Notes under the pieces: model-generated | Database searches by the model: none | Told to the model about the DNA's origin: nothing | What the model saw: the letters and a program-made list of their open reading frames with translations, nothing else | Shown here: one piece after another, positions 17,463-26,248 of the stretch | How positions within the stretch are numbered: position 1 is the first letter of the stretch | Layout: every line of letters starts with the position of its first letter | Made by a program: the position numbers and the translations under genes | Source: Kribbella sp. NBC_00382 | GTDB lineage: Bacteria; Actinomycetota; Actinomycetes; Propionibacteriales; Kribbellaceae | Length of the DNA: 64,000 nt | Assembly (NCBI RefSeq): GCF_036067295.1 | Contig: NZ_CP107954.1 | Span: 558,001 to 622,000, forward strand | Direction: 5' to 3'

Positions 17463-17924
17463 TCACGCCGTCGGCCAGCCGGCGATCTCCAGAATCTCGG
17501 TGGCGACCTTGGCCAGCTTGCGATCGTTCACCACGGTGAAGTCCTCCACCTCACCATGCCCGTCGTACTCCACCCGCGCCCGCTCCAACCGCACCATCTG
17601 TACGTCGCAGCCGGTCAGGCAACCCTCGTACGACTGCCTCAGCTCACGCGTCTCGACGACCCCACTGACGACCACGAACCGCGCACCCGCCGCTCGGTAG
17701 GTCCCCCAAACGGCCTTGAGGTTCCGTACCTTCAACCGATCATGAAAGCCCCGCTGATTGGCCGGAGCCGGCCCATACTGCGCCAGCGCATCCAGATCAA
17801 CCACAGCAGTCGGCAGCAACCGACCGGTAAGGATCCGCCCGATCGCCTGCCCGACAGCCGTCTTCCCCGCTCCCCCGCCACCGCTGATCAACAAACCCCG
17901 GCACCCGGTATCCATGATCGCCAT
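17463..17924 (-). CDS. small P-loop NTPase/kinase-like protein
   Basis: A 153-residue protein with Walker A GGGGAGKTAVGQ at residues 15-26 and an acidic VVDLDAL that may act like the DxD of nucleotide or shikimate-type kinases. The rest is short for an AAA protein; it resembles adenylate/shikimate kinase-like P-loop proteins of unknown substrate. It is followed (on the minus strand) by the 54-residue gene and preceded by the methyltransferase, nine bases apart, suggesting an operon. Confidence 0.72.
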   Translation of the reverse strand: MAIMDTGCRGLLISGGGGAGKTAVGQAIGRILTGRLLPTAVVDLDALAQYGPAPANQRGFHDRLKVRNLKAVWGTYRAAGARFVVVSGVVETRELRQSYEGCLTGCDVQMVRLERARVEYDGHGEVEDFTVVNDRKLAKVATEILEIAGWPTA

Positions 17925-17933
17925 CTGCCCAGA

Positions 17934-18782
17934 TTAGGAGCCATCACCTCGTTTGAGGACATAAACCGTCGGCCGAAGTTTCCCGAGAAACTGGTAAACC
18001 TCCCAATGCAGGTTCGCCTCAACGTGCTGATAGACGTCCTCACCATGCTCGGCGACCACTGCTTCCCTGGTACGCCGAAGCCGCGCCAGCCGCAGCATCG
18101 CCCGCGAGACGGGCTGGGTGCGCTCCTCGGCGTACTCTCGCCACTCGGTGCCGATCACATCCTTCTCGTCGATCACCAGCCCCGCATCGGCAAAGGCAGC
18201 CTCCAGCGTTGCCTCGTCCAGATTGCCGATCACGTTCCCGAGATGCCGCCTCAGCATCTCCGTCTCACCAGCCGTGAGCAGCTCCGTCGCCGTCTGGGTG
18301 AACACCACCATCCGCCCACCGCTCTTCAGCACAGAGGCGGCCCCCGCCAATGCCCCCGCCAAATCCTCCAACTGCGGCACCACGTCGCGACACCAGATCA
18401 GATCGAACCGCCGCTCACTCCCGGCAAGCTCCTCCATCGCCAACCGCTCAACGCTGATCCGCTCCCCCAACCCAGCAGCCGCCACAGCCTCCCGAGCCTG
18501 CCGCACATGAAGCTCCACCGGATCAATCCCGTACCCCGTGACATCCCGCTCCCCCACCAACCGAACCAACTGCGCCCCATCCCGGCACCCCGCATCAAGC
18601 ACCACCGCTCCCGGTACCAACCACTCCGCAGCCCGATCCACCAACTCCTCAGGCCCCCGCGGCTCCAAACTCCGATCCAACTGCGCATACAGGTCCCAGG
18701 TAGTTGGCCCGTATACGCGAGCCAACTGCTCCACATGCGCCGTACCCGATCCACCGGTCCGCTCAACCCCACTGGTCTCCAC
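17934..18782 (-). CDS. class I SAM-dependent methyltransferase
   Basis: A Rossmann-fold methyltransferase of about 282 residues. Motif I is VVLDAGCRDGAQLVRLVG; motif II follows with DVTGYGIDPVELHV; motif IV is FDLIWCRDVVPQLEDL and the post-motif is LKSGGRMVVFTQTA. It resembles UbiE/Methyltransf_11 enzymes; substrate unknown. Start uncertain: adjacent GTG codons at 18785 and 18782 come before METSGVERTGG; the longer frame to 18818 is Cys/Trp-rich and unlikely. Probably heads the operon with the P-loop protein. Its promoter lies at the edge of the repeat island. Confidence 0.85.
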   Translation of the reverse strand: METSGVERTGGSGTAHVEQLARVYGPTTWDLYAQLDRSLEPRGPEELVDRAAEWLVPGAVVLDAGCRDGAQLVRLVGERDVTGYGIDPVELHVRQAREAVAAAGLGERISVERLAMEELAGSERRFDLIWCRDVVPQLEDLAGALAGAASVLKSGGRMVVFTQTATELLTAGETEMLRRHLGNVIGNLDEATLEAAFADAGLVIDEKDVIGTEWREYAEERTQPVSRAMLRLARLRRTREAVVAEHGEDVYQHVEANLHWEVYQFLGKLRPTVYVLKRGDGS

Positions 18783-18933
18783 CACCCCACCCCAGCAGCA
18801 CCCACCCACAAACTCCACCGACTTTCACCCGCCCCTCTGCACGGCGCGCTGGATGCGGAGCGTCGTGGCCGGGTGCTGTGGGTTCGGGGTTGGCGCGTGG
18901 TGAGGGACTCTGGATCGCGTCGCCGGGCTGCTT

Positions 18934-19040
18934 GAGTGTCCTAGTCATGGTGGTGGGCATCAAGGGCGCTTCGCGTCCCTTCGGGATCGAACAAGTTCGA
19001 CCCTTGACACCCACCACCACGACCAGGGAAAGACGCAGCT
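18934..19040 (+). repeat. 107-nt hairpin element, copy A
   Basis: The element starts GAGTGTCCTA and ends CAGGGAAAGACGCAGCT. Bases 18944-18966 pair with 19001-19023 (20 of 23 pairs), leaving a 34-nt loop (18967-19000) that begins CGCTTCGCG, contains CCCTTCGGG and ends AAGTTCGA. Copy B at 19911-20017 on the other strand has the same length, the same loop and flanks, and a different but still paired stem. It may be a structured RNA, or a mobile palindromic (REP-like) unit. Confidence 0.8.
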
Positions 19041-19518
19041 ATCCCGGAGCCGCTGACAAGACCGGCCACAAATGAAACATTCACCCCAGTCCCGGGCGCA
19101 CCCGCCACCCGGGCCCGGACGAGCACGGCCGGCCCCGACGGGTAGGTCACTAACGGGTGGGCCGCTAGCGGTGGTTCTGCCCACGACAGATCCGGCGCAG
19201 CCAGTTCACTCACCCACTGGCAGGTTTTCTACCGATGGCGCCAAGCATCACCCCAGCGGCACCAAAACCCGCCACCGAACACCGCTTCTTCGCCCACCGC
19301 CGCTCTACAAGCCGCCACCGGCCGAACAACCCACCAGCCAACCTCCGATCAGCCCGAATCAGCTCGGACGAGGCCATCTCCGGCCGATCCGTCGCCGCGC
19401 GACAGCACCATCCCCAACACACCTGCCGCACCGCGATGCGGAGCACCGGCCGGACCGCCACGCATACACAACCCCCACGAACATCCCCGACGCGCCGAGG
19501 CAACCGCTTGCCGACCGG

Positions 19519-19575
19519 GTTTGGTGTGCGCTGGCGGACCGGTCCGAGCGCCGGGCGACCGCCAGCCCATCAAAC
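19519..19575. repeat. inverted repeat of the TGGCGGTCC family
   Basis: GTTTGGTGTGCGCTGGCGG at 19519-19537 faces CCGCCAGCCCATCAAAC at 19559-19575. The arms pair except for two extra bases and one or two mismatches, around a 21-bp centre. The same core, in the same paired layout with longer centres, occurs at 45670-45771 and 47056-47144. A further half copy is at about 19629-19650. Confidence 0.6.
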
Positions 19576-19699
19576 GCCCCGCAAACCACCCCGACACGCC
19601 GAGCCAGACGTTGCCCTCCGGGGCTTTGGTGGGCTGGCGGTCGCTCGTTGCCCTCAGCAACCAATCTCAGCCACCCCGGCGACCGCGGCACCGCCGCAC

Positions 19700-19860
19700 A
19701 AGCCACCTTGCCATCGTCACCCCGCAACACGGCCCACCTTGCCATCGGCACCCCGCAACTCGACCTGGCTTTGCCGTCACCACCCCGCAACTCGACTGGC
19801 TTTGCCGTCACCACCCCGCAACACGATCCGCCTTGCCATCGGCACCCCGCAACACGAGCC
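19700..19860 (+). repeat. degenerate tandem array, five units of about 31 bp
   Basis: ACCCCGCAAC recurs at 19719, 19750, 19782, 19813 and 19844, giving periods of 31, 32, 31 and 31 bp. Each unit also has (C/T)TTGCC(A/G)TC upstream of the core. A further isolated core (CACCCCGCAAC) is at 20059-20069. The units are contiguous with no unique spacers, so this is a minisatellite rather than a CRISPR array. Confidence 0.7.
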
Positions 19861-19910
19861 GCCTTGGGCAAGGTGACCCTTTGGCCCAGACCCTTCCGCG
19901 GGATCCGCGT

Positions 19911-20017
19911 AGCTGCGTCTTTCCCTGGTCGAGAGGGTGTGGGTCAAGAGTCGAACTTGTTCGATCCCGAAGGGACGCGAAGCGCTCTTGACGCACACCC
20001 TCTCGACTAGGACACTC
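19911..20017 (-). repeat. 107-nt hairpin element, copy B (inverted)
   Basis: Reverse-complement copy of the element at 18934-19040. The stem is formed by 19928-19950 and 19985-20007 with 22 of 23 pairs; the 34-nt loop (19951-19984) is identical to that of copy A when read on the minus strand, as are the flanks. Seven stem positions differ from copy A and five of these are compensated on the other arm, so base pairing rather than sequence has been kept. Confidence 0.8.
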
Positions 20018-20119
20018 ACGCGGCGGAGACCGCGCACCGCGGCCATCCTTGCCGGAGCACCCCGCAACCACGACAGCCCTCGCAGCACACAGCCGTCCTC
20101 ACCCGAGGGCCTGGACCGG

Positions 20120-20809
20120 TCAGCCGAGGAGCTCTTCTGCTATGTGGGTTACGGCGTAGCCGGTGGGGGCTTCGGGGAGGCGTAGGTGGGGGTCGGGGCG
20201 CCAGGATTGCCAGTTGTCGGAGAAGGGGGTGGTCCACGCCTCGATGTCGCGGATGGCGGTGTGGGCGGTTGCGGTGATGCGGTCTGCTTCCGCCTGGGTG
20301 TAGCGGCCGGCTGCTACCGCGCCTTCTAGTTCGTCTTCGTCTTTCCACTCGATTCGGCGGTCGGGGTGGATCCAGAGGTCCAGGACGTAGTCCTGGGAGG
20401 TGGTGCGCTTCGCCTCGAGGTCGCGTTGGTGCTCGGACTCCAGGTTCACGTACCAGCCGAGGAAGGTGTCGTCGGCGGACCAGAAGTGCCAGACGGACCA
20501 GGGCTTGCCGGTCGGGGCGACCTTGAGGATGCCGGTGCCGTGCCAGATGTCGAGCTTGAGCACTCGGTCCTCGGTGAACATGCCTTCCGGACCCGCATGG
20601 CGCATCTCGCGACCGTCGACGAGCACGGGCTTGATCACCGGCGTACCGGGCGCGAGCCAGGCGACCAGGCCGTCCTCGTCGTCGCGGACGACCGTCATCG
20701 GCCGGACGTTCGGCAGGTCGCTGAACCGGCCGGTTCCTTCGTAGACCCACTCGATCCTGGTGCCGGGTGCCCAGTACAGGTCGACGCCGGTCGTCGTCTC
20801 GGCCGTCAT
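20120..20809 (-). CDS. DUF402 (nucleoside-diphosphatase-like) protein
   Basis: A 229-residue protein with the DUF402/FomD fold. The region from [22 protein letters not shown] to [20 protein letters not shown] carries the acidic and aromatic residues characteristic of the family (DxxLD and WKDEDE). Family members hydrolyse nucleoside 5'-di/triphosphates or CMP-linked intermediates with Mn2+; the substrate here is unknown. Its ATG overlaps the stop of fumC by 4 bp, so it is translationally coupled behind fumarase on the minus strand. Confidence 0.85.
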   Translation of the reverse strand: MTAETTTGVDLYWAPGTRIEWVYEGTGRFSDLPNVRPMTVVRDDEDGLVAWLAPGTPVIKPVLVDGREMRHAGPEGMFTEDRVLKLDIWHGTGILKVAPTGKPWSVWHFWSADDTFLGWYVNLESEHQRDLEAKRTTSQDYVLDLWIHPDRRIEWKDEDELEGAVAAGRYTQAEADRITATAHTAIRDIEAWTTPFSDNWQSWRPDPHLRLPEAPTGYAVTHIAEELLG

Positions 20810-22209
20810 GAGCCGGCCGGGCGGGTCATCGAGAGCACGTCGAGGGCCGCGTCGAGTTGCTCCTCGGTCAGGTCGCCGTTGCTGACGTGACCGTTCTCGA
20901 TCACGACCTCCCGGATCGACTTGCCCTGCTTTAGCGCACTCTTGGCAACGGCAGCAGCATTCTCATAGCCGATGTACTTGTTCAGTGGCGTGACGATCGA
21001 CGGCGACGACTCGGCCAGCGCGCGGGCGTGCGCGACGTTCGCGGTGATGCCGTCGACGCAGCGGTCGGCGAGCAGGCGGGACGCGTTGCTCAGCAGCTGG
21101 ATCGACTCCAGCAGGTTGCGCGCGATCACCGGCAGCATCACGTTGAGCTCGAAGTTGCCGCCGGCGCCGGCCACCGTGATCGTGGTGTCGTTGCCGATCA
21201 CCTGCGCCGCGACCATCAGCGTCGCCTCGCAGATCACCGGATTCACCTTGCCCGGCATGATGCTCGACCCCGGTTGCAGGTCCGGCAGCGCGATCTCGCC
21301 GAGCCCCGCGCGCGGCCCGGAGCCCATCCAGCGCAGGTCGTTGCAGATCTTCGTCAGGCTGACCGCGATCGTCTTCAACTGCCCCGACAACTCCACCAGC
21401 GCGTCGCGAGCGCCTTGCGCCTCGAAGTGATCGGCCGCCTCACTCAACTCCAGCCCGGTACGCCGATTGAGCTCGGCGATCACCTTCCCCGCGAACCCGG
21501 CCGGCGTGTTGATGCCGGTGCCGACGGCAGTCCCACCAAGCGGCAACTCAGTCACCCGCGGCAGCGTCGCGCGCACCCGATCCGCACCCCGGCTGATCTG
21601 CGCCGCATACCCGGTGAACTCCTGCCCGAGCGTCACCGGCGTCGCATCCATCAAGTGAGTCCGCCCCGACTTCACCACGGAAGCGAACTCAGATCCCTTC
21701 CGGGACAGGGATTGCACCAGGTGCTCCAGTGCCGGCAACAGGTCTTGCACCACACCGGCCGTCGCGGCAACGTGGATCGCCGACGGGAACGTGTCATTAC
21801 TCGATTGGCTCGCGTTCACGTGGTCGTTCGGGTGCACCTCGGCGTCGAGCGCCCGGGTCGCGAGCGTGGCGAGCACCTCGTTGACGTTCATGTTCGTCGA
21901 CGTGCCGGAGCCGGTCTGGAACACGTCGATCGGGAACTCGGAGTCGAACTCGCCGGCCGTCACCCGGTCCGCCGCCGCCACGATGCCGTCGGCAAGCTTC
22001 TGGTCCACCACGCCCAGCTCGGCGTTCACGACCGCGGCCGACGCCTTGATCTGGGCGAGCGCGTGCACGAGGGCCGGCGCCAGCGGTTGGCCGGAGATCG
22101 GGAAGTTCTCCACCGCGCGCTGGGTCTGCGCCCGCCACAACGCGTCGCGCGGCACCTTGACCTCGCCCATCGTGTCGTGCTCGATCCTGAATTCCACGTT
22201 GTCTCCCAT
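20806..22209 (-). CDS. fumC: class II fumarate hydratase
   Basis: A 467-residue, iron-independent, homotetrameric fumarase. Family signatures: [13 protein letters not shown] at the N-terminus, [46 protein letters not shown] and [15 protein letters not shown]. Also present is the [11 protein letters not shown] catalytic loop. The ATG at 22209 matches the family start; the frame runs on to 22320 without support. It overlaps DUF402 by 4 bp. Together with the class I enzyme at 15289 it gives the cell an oxidant-resistant and an Fe-S version of the same step. Confidence 0.96.
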   Translation of the reverse strand: MGDNVEFRIEHDTMGEVKVPRDALWRAQTQRAVENFPISGQPLAPALVHALAQIKASAAVVNAELGVVDQKLADGIVAAADRVTAGEFDSEFPIDVFQTGSGTSTNMNVNEVLATLATRALDAEVHPNDHVNASQSSNDTFPSAIHVAATAGVVQDLLPALEHLVQSLSRKGSEFASVVKSGRTHLMDATPVTLGQEFTGYAAQISRGADRVRATLPRVTELPLGGTAVGTGINTPAGFAGKVIAELNRRTGLELSEAADHFEAQGARDALVELSGQLKTIAVSLTKICNDLRWMGSGPRAGLGEIALPDLQPGSSIMPGKVNPVICEATLMVAAQVIGNDTTITVAGAGGNFELNVMLPVIARNLLESIQLLSNASRLLADRCVDGITANVAHARALAESSPSIVTPLNKYIGYENAAAVAKSALKQGKSIREVVIENGHVSNGDLTEEQLDAALDVLSMTRPAGS

Positions 22210-22288
22210 ACCTGCAGAGTACGTCGATCCGCGCTGTCCGCCCGGACTGGTAGAACCGTTGTGGACAACGACACACGAGGGAGCCGCT

Positions 22289-22687
22289 ATGCGTTTGACC
22301 CAGGCATTCGAGATCACCAAGTGGGACCAGTCGACCTACGACGAGTCCGGCGATCTCACCCTAGGCCGTGCCGCCGTCGGCAAGACCTTCAAAGCCGTCG
22401 GCGACGAGCTGGACAGCGCCGGCCTCGAAGGCACCAGCACCGCCGAGCTGCTGATGGTCGGCACGACAGCCGGCCCAGCGGCGTACACGGCAGTGGAGCG
22501 TTTCACCGGCACGCTGAACGGGCGCGCGGGCTCCTTCGTGATCGTGCACGGCGCGAGCGCCGACCAAACCTCGTCCCCCGGCAAGATCGTCGCCGCAGAC
22601 GGCGACCTGACCGGCCTCACCGGCACCGTCGTCTACGAGCACGACGACAAGGGCCCGCGACTGACGGTCGACTACGAGCTGCCCTGA
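22289..22687 (+). CDS. DUF3224 domain protein
   Basis: A 132-residue protein; [35 protein letters not shown] and [25 protein letters not shown] match DUF3224, a small beta-barrel family related to allene oxide cyclase-like barrels. No enzymatic activity is established. GAGGGAG precedes the ATG at 22289. Divergent from fumC; overlaps the convergent spermidine synthase-like gene by 16 bp. Confidence 0.85.
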   Translation: MRLTQAFEITKWDQSTYDESGDLTLGRAAVGKTFKAVGDELDSAGLEGTSTAELLMVGTTAGPAAYTAVERFTGTLNGRAGSFVIVHGASADQTSSPGKIVAADGDLTGLTGTVVYEHDDKGPRLTVDYELP

Positions 22688-23316
22688 TAGACGTAGTACG
22701 TCTCGGCCCGTCCTTGCAACGCAACAGGGACGGGCCGCACCACACACGCGCCGAAAATGAAGCGGATCGCCGACTCCAAAGCGGCCGACGCCGACGACGA
22801 CCACACCGTCAACACCCCACCCGGCGCCAGCCGAAGCCTGCATTCCCCCAAGAAATCGCTCTCATACAAAGCAGAATTCTCGTTGTAGACAAGGAAGTCC
22901 GGCCCGTTGTCCACATCCAGCAACACCCCGTCCAACGAGGCAACAGGCTGAGCCAGTACGACGTCCCGCACATCCCCCACCACCACCGAGACCCGCGCAT
23001 CGTCGAGCACCGACGGCACCAGCCCGGACCGCATCCACTCGACCACAGCCGGCTCGATCTCCGCGACCACCACCGACTCGACACGCAAATCGGTCAGCAG
23101 CGCACCCACGGTGTACCCGAGCCCCAACCCACCCACCAGTACCCGCGCAGGCCGCAGTACGGCATCCAGCGCCGCAGACGCCAGTAATTCCTCGCTGGAC
23201 GTCTCGGCGTCGTCCATCACGAACACGCCGTTGACCCGCAACTCCAGGGCCCCGTCCGTTCGGCGGCGGAGCAGGAGTTCACCCCGCTCGCTGACCGCCC
23301 GTGCCACCTCACCCAC
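22672..23316 (-). CDS. spermidine synthase-like methyltransferase-fold protein
   Basis: About 214 residues with a Rossmann core: VLVGGLGLGYTVGALL (SAM/dcSAM-binding), VVVAEIEPAVVEWMRSGL (acidic residue for the ribose) and DGVLLDVDNGPDFLVYNENS. This layout matches the SpeE-like proteins common in actinomycetes that lack true spermidine synthase activity evidence. GTG at 23316 gives a start eight bases after the upstream SLT gene stop; the longer frame overlaps that gene deeply. Substrate unknown. Confidence 0.78.
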   Translation of the reverse strand: MGEVARAVSERGELLLRRRTDGALELRVNGVFVMDDAETSSEELLASAALDAVLRPARVLVGGLGLGYTVGALLTDLRVESVVVAEIEPAVVEWMRSGLVPSVLDDARVSVVVGDVRDVVLAQPVASLDGVLLDVDNGPDFLVYNENSALYESDFLGECRLRLAPGGVLTVWSSSASAALESAIRFIFGACVVRPVPVALQGRAETYYVYQGSS

Positions 23317-23324
23317 GCTTGAGC

Positions 23325-24023
23325 TCAGTACCAGCCCTTGTTCTGCGAGTGCGCCCAGGCGCCGCAGGGGGAGCCGTAGGTGTTGTCGATGTAGTCGAGG
23401 CCCCACTTGATCTGCGTGATCGGGTTGGTGCGCCAGTCCGAGCCGTACGCCGCCATCCGGTTGCCGGGCAGCGCCTGCGGAATGCCGTAGGCGGTCGAGG
23501 ACGGATTGTCGGCGTCGACCCGCCAGCGCGACTCCTTGTTCCACAGGCTCTCCAGGCAGCCGAACTGGCTGTCCTTCCAGCCGTGGTCGGCGAGCAGGTT
23601 CTTCGCGATCTGCTTCGGCGTGCCCTCGAACTTCTTCCGCTCGGCGTCGCGGCTGGCGCGCTCCTCGCTGGAGCTGCGCTGCGTCTTCTGCAGCGCCTTG
23701 TACCGGGCCATCGCGGTGTTCTTGGCCTTCTGCCGCAGGTCCGACTGGTCCTGGGCGGCCTTTCGGGCCGACTCGACGGCCTCGATCTGGTTGCGGAGCT
23801 GGACCACTTCCTGGGCCTGCTCGGCGGCGGTCAGTTCCTTCGGCTTCGGCGACTTGGCCGCCTGCGCGCGCTCGCTGTTCAGCACGGCCATCTCGGCGCG
23901 CCCGGAGACCGGGTCCGAGGCATTGGCGCTGCCAGGCGAGGCGAAGAGGTCGAGGCCTGCGACAACGGAGACGACGACGATCCCACTGACCGCGAGGATC
24001 GCGACGGAGCGCTTGGCTTTCAT
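23325..24023 (-). CDS. secreted/anchored SLT-type lytic transglycosylase
   Basis: A 232-residue cell-wall protein. An N-terminal signal or anchor helix (about 8-28) precedes a long charged coiled coil (about 60-130), then a lysozyme-like SLT domain (about 135-232) with catalytic E164 in SLWNKESRW, AYGIPQALPGNRMAAYGSDW and ITQIKWGLDYIDNTYGSPCG. It should cleave peptidoglycan strands with formation of anhydromuramyl ends. GGAAGGACAG precedes the ATG. The upstream 90 bp contains TGTGACG and TGTGATCAC, possible regulator sites; no c-di-AMP riboswitch was recognised. Confidence 0.9.
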   Translation of the reverse strand: MKAKRSVAILAVSGIVVVSVVAGLDLFASPGSANASDPVSGRAEMAVLNSERAQAAKSPKPKELTAAEQAQEVVQLRNQIEAVESARKAAQDQSDLRQKAKNTAMARYKALQKTQRSSSEERASRDAERKKFEGTPKQIAKNLLADHGWKDSQFGCLESLWNKESRWRVDADNPSSTAYGIPQALPGNRMAAYGSDWRTNPITQIKWGLDYIDNTYGSPCGAWAHSQNKGWY

Positions 24024-24114
24024 CTGTCCTTCCGAATTACCCGACCCCCGTCGGCTGCAACAGGAACATACTCTGGCCTAATCAGAGCGTGATCACAACA
24101 ACGTCACAAAGAAC

Positions 24115-24143
24115 GGTGCGGCCACATGACGTGTGGCCGCACC
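24115..24143 (-). terminator. hairpin terminator after the PhoH gene
   Basis: A perfect 12-bp stem, GGTGCGGCCACA with TGTGGCCGCACC, and a 5-nt loop. It lies 55 bp after the end of the PhoH gene on the minus strand and is followed there by GTTCTTTGTG, a weak T-rich tail. It separates PhoH from the SLT gene. Confidence 0.75.
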
Positions 24144-24197
24144 GGGTAACGCGAAATCCTTACTCTCGCCTTACAGAAACAGTTCCGTCAGAGACAG

Positions 24198-25532
24198 TTA
24201 CAGCTGTACGTCCTCCAGCATCTCGGTGACGAGGGCGGCGATCGGCGACCGCTCCGACCGGGTCAGCGTCACGTGGGCGAAAAGTGGGTGACCCTTCAGC
24301 TTCTCCACCACCGCGACCACGCCGTCGTGCCGGCCGACCCGCAGGTTGTCGCGCTGCGCGACGTCGTGGGTGAGCACCACCCGCGAGTTCGCGCCGATCC
24401 GGGACAGCACCGTGAGCAGCACGTTGCGCTCCAGCGACTGGGCCTCGTCGACGATCACGAACGCGTCGTGCAGCGACCGGCCGCGGATGTGGGTCAGCGG
24501 CATCACTTCGAGCATGCCGCGGTCCATCACCTCGTCGATCACGTCCGGACTCGTCAGCGCGCCCAGCGTGTCGTGCACCGCCTGCGCCCAGGGCGCCATC
24601 TTCTCGGACTCCGAGCCGGGCAGGTAGCCGAGCTCCTGACCGCCGACCGCGAACAGCGGCCGGAAGACGACGACCTTCTTGTGCTGACGCCGCTCCATCA
24701 CCGCTTCGAGCCCGGCGCACAGTGCCAGCGCCGACTTACCGGTACCGGCGCGCCCGCCGAGCGAGATGATCCCGACGTCCGGGTCCAGCAGCAGGTCCAG
24801 TGCGACCCGCTGCTCGGCCGAGCGGCCCCGGAGCCCGAAGGCCTCCCGGTCACCGCGAACCAGCCGGATCCGCTTGTCCGGCATCACCCGGCCAAGTGCA
24901 CTGCCGCGCTCGGACAGCAGCACCAGTCCCGTGTGGGTGGGGAAGTCCCGCCCCTCGGGGATGTCCAGTACGCCGTCCTCGTAGAGCGAGTCGACGTCGC
25001 TGGTCGGCACCTCGATCTCGTCCATCCCGGTCCAGCCGGACTCCAGCGTCAGCTCGGCGCGGTACTCCTCCGCGTCCAGGCCGCAGGCCGAGGCCTTGAC
25101 CCGCATCGGCAGGTCCTTGGAGACCAGCGTGACGTCGCGGCCCTCGGCCTGGAAGTTGCAGGCCACCGCGAGGATCCTGCTGTCGTTGTCGCCGAGCCGG
25201 AAACCGGCCGGCAGGCTCTCGGGGTCGGTGTGATTCAGCTCGACCCGGAGCATTCCACCCTTCTCCCCCACTGGCAGGGGCGCGTCCAATCGTCCGTGCT
25301 GGATCCGGAGCTCGTCCATCAACCGCAATGCCGTGCGAGCGAAGTAGCCGAGCTCAGGGTGATGCCGTTTTGCCTCCAGTTCGGTGACGACGACAACCGG
25401 GATGACGACCTCGTGCTCGTCGAACCGCAACATCGCGTGCGGATCGGACAGCAGCACGGAGGTGTCCAGCACAAAAGTGCGCTGGTCCGGCGTGGATGAG
25501 GGGTTTGACGCCTTGGCGTGGGTGGCAGCCAT
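24198..25532 (-). CDS. PIN-domain plus PhoH-domain protein
   Basis: A 444-residue fusion. The N-terminal PIN nuclease domain starts [18 protein letters not shown] and contains [16 protein letters not shown], keeping several of the acidic metal ligands. The C-terminal PhoH P-loop domain has Walker [16 protein letters not shown], Walker [13 protein letters not shown] and a sensor region [10 protein letters not shown]. PhoH2-type proteins (compare mycobacterial PhoH2, YlaK) act as RNA helicase plus RNase. GAGAGGA lies upstream of the ATG at 25532. The gene order phoH near fum and Z-FPP synthase is conserved in actinobacteria. Confidence 0.93.
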   Translation of the reverse strand: MAATHAKASNPSSTPDQRTFVLDTSVLLSDPHAMLRFDEHEVVIPVVVVTELEAKRHHPELGYFARTALRLMDELRIQHGRLDAPLPVGEKGGMLRVELNHTDPESLPAGFRLGDNDSRILAVACNFQAEGRDVTLVSKDLPMRVKASACGLDAEEYRAELTLESGWTGMDEIEVPTSDVDSLYEDGVLDIPEGRDFPTHTGLVLLSERGSALGRVMPDKRIRLVRGDREAFGLRGRSAEQRVALDLLLDPDVGIISLGGRAGTGKSALALCAGLEAVMERRQHKKVVVFRPLFAVGGQELGYLPGSESEKMAPWAQAVHDTLGALTSPDVIDEVMDRGMLEVMPLTHIRGRSLHDAFVIVDEAQSLERNVLLTVLSRIGANSRVVLTHDVAQRDNLRVGRHDGVVAVVEKLKGHPLFAHVTLTRSERSPIAALVTEMLEDVQL

Positions 25533-25930
25533 GTCGCACGTCCTCTCGGACCGCAGCGTGCACCACGCCCGGCCCACCAGTGGTTAGGTGTTGGACCGGG
25601 TCCGGACCCGGAGGTCTGGTGCAGACCCCCTCCGTCCCGCAGCACGCGCGGAACCGGAAATCAGTGAGGGTGAGACCGTGGGTCTCGGGCACTCCGTTCG
25701 GCGCCTCATGGGGCTACCGCTGAGCAATTGCGTCTCATCTGATCGGGCCTCCCGGACAGCCGGCTTCCCCTCCGACCGTCACTAAGGACTGTAGGTCTGT
25801 CGCGCGAACGCCGCAGCCCGACACGCCCGGCCACGGGGTTAACGGCTTGTTACACGTTTCCCCCTACCGGACGACACCGTTCACCCCGCAGAGTGAGCTG
25901 TACGACGGTCCGCCGCCGCACGCTGTTCGC
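25533..25930. other. 398-bp divergent intergenic region upstream of phoH
   Basis: No gene seen. It contains a perfect 16-bp palindrome CCGGGTCCGGACCCGG (25596-25611) about 65 bp before the PhoH start, a hairpin GGTCTGgtgCAGACC next to it (25613-25627), and TGTAACAAGCCGTTAAC-like direct half sites near 25840-25856 on the minus strand, reminiscent of MtrA-type GTAAC repeats. Leader-RNA function is possible but no known riboswitch class fits. Confidence 0.5.
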
Positions 25931-26236
25931 ATGCTGAAATCCACGCTCGGTTACGTGACAGCGCTGTGGTCGCTGACGTATGGAGTTCTCGGGATCTACT
26001 GGGCCACAGGCGGCTCCGGCTACCCGTTCGCACGGGTCGACGACGACCACGCGACCGCCTCGATCCTGGAAGGCGCACCAGCGAGCGTGGTCGCCCCGGT
26101 GATGGTTGCCCTAGGCCTGCTCGGCGCAGTGGTCGCCGTACTGATGACACGGCAAGAACCCCGGGGCGGTGGTCAGGTGCTGCTGGGGTTCGCCGTGGTG
26201 ATGGCTGTACTGCTGGCACTCGTCATCCCCGACTAA
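25931..26236 (+). CDS. N-terminal part of a membrane protein split by an in-frame TAA
   Basis: A 101-residue piece with three membrane helices (about 5-22, 49-70, 80-99), beginning MLKSTLGYVTALWSLTYGVLG and ending in the middle of a hydrophobic run, LLALVIPD. The stop TAA at 26234-26236 is followed, in the same frame after four codons, by the 258-residue piece at 26249. Read through, the two form one protein of about 364 residues. The nonsense codon looks like a recent mutation or a sequencing error. Confidence 0.6.
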   Translation: MLKSTLGYVTALWSLTYGVLGIYWATGGSGYPFARVDDDHATASILEGAPASVVAPVMVALGLLGAVVAVLMTRQEPRGGGQVLLGFAVVMAVLLALVIPD

Positions 26237-26248
26237 ACGCCCCTGGCC

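Larger units (their letters stand above)
18783..20119. other. 1.3-kb gene-free repeat island
   Basis: No reading frame here has a convincing family match; the long frames on both strands are Pro/Arg- or Ser-rich shadows of GC-rich DNA. It contains two inverted 107-nt hairpin elements (18934-19040, 19911-20017), a paired inverted repeat of the TGGCGGTCC family (19519-19575) with a further single copy near 19630, and five roughly 31-bp tandem units (19700-19860). It separates the methyltransferase operon from the DUF402-fumC operon. Confidence 0.7.

Noticed and set aside
18967..19000. The hairpin loop as a tRNA T-arm or tRNA fragment
   Set aside because: It contains GATCGAAC-like text, but no acceptor, D or anticodon arms can be assembled around it.
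19700..19860. A possible short CRISPR array
   Set aside because: The period is 31 bp in total with no room for unique spacers, units are degenerate throughout, and no cas genes are in the window.
19072..20010. A 312-codon plus-strand frame and several overlapping frames across the repeat island
   Set aside because: The translations are low-complexity Pro/Arg/His/Thr and run straight through the hairpin elements and tandem repeats. No frame is supported over the others.
21028..23187. A 719-codon open frame on the plus strand
   Set aside because: It lies opposite fumC and the spermidine synthase-like gene; the translation is Arg/His/Asp-rich with no family motif, a typical shadow of a GC-rich gene on the other strand.
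24024..24114. A c-di-AMP (ydaO) riboswitch upstream of the SLT enzyme
   Set aside because: This is a known arrangement in actinomycetes, but only 90 bp lie between the terminator and the gene, and the conserved core sequences are not present.
25600..25800. A cobalamin riboswitch upstream of phoH
   Set aside because: A short GGGAAGCCGG was noticed, but the surrounding conserved B12-box elements are missing and PhoH has no link to B12.
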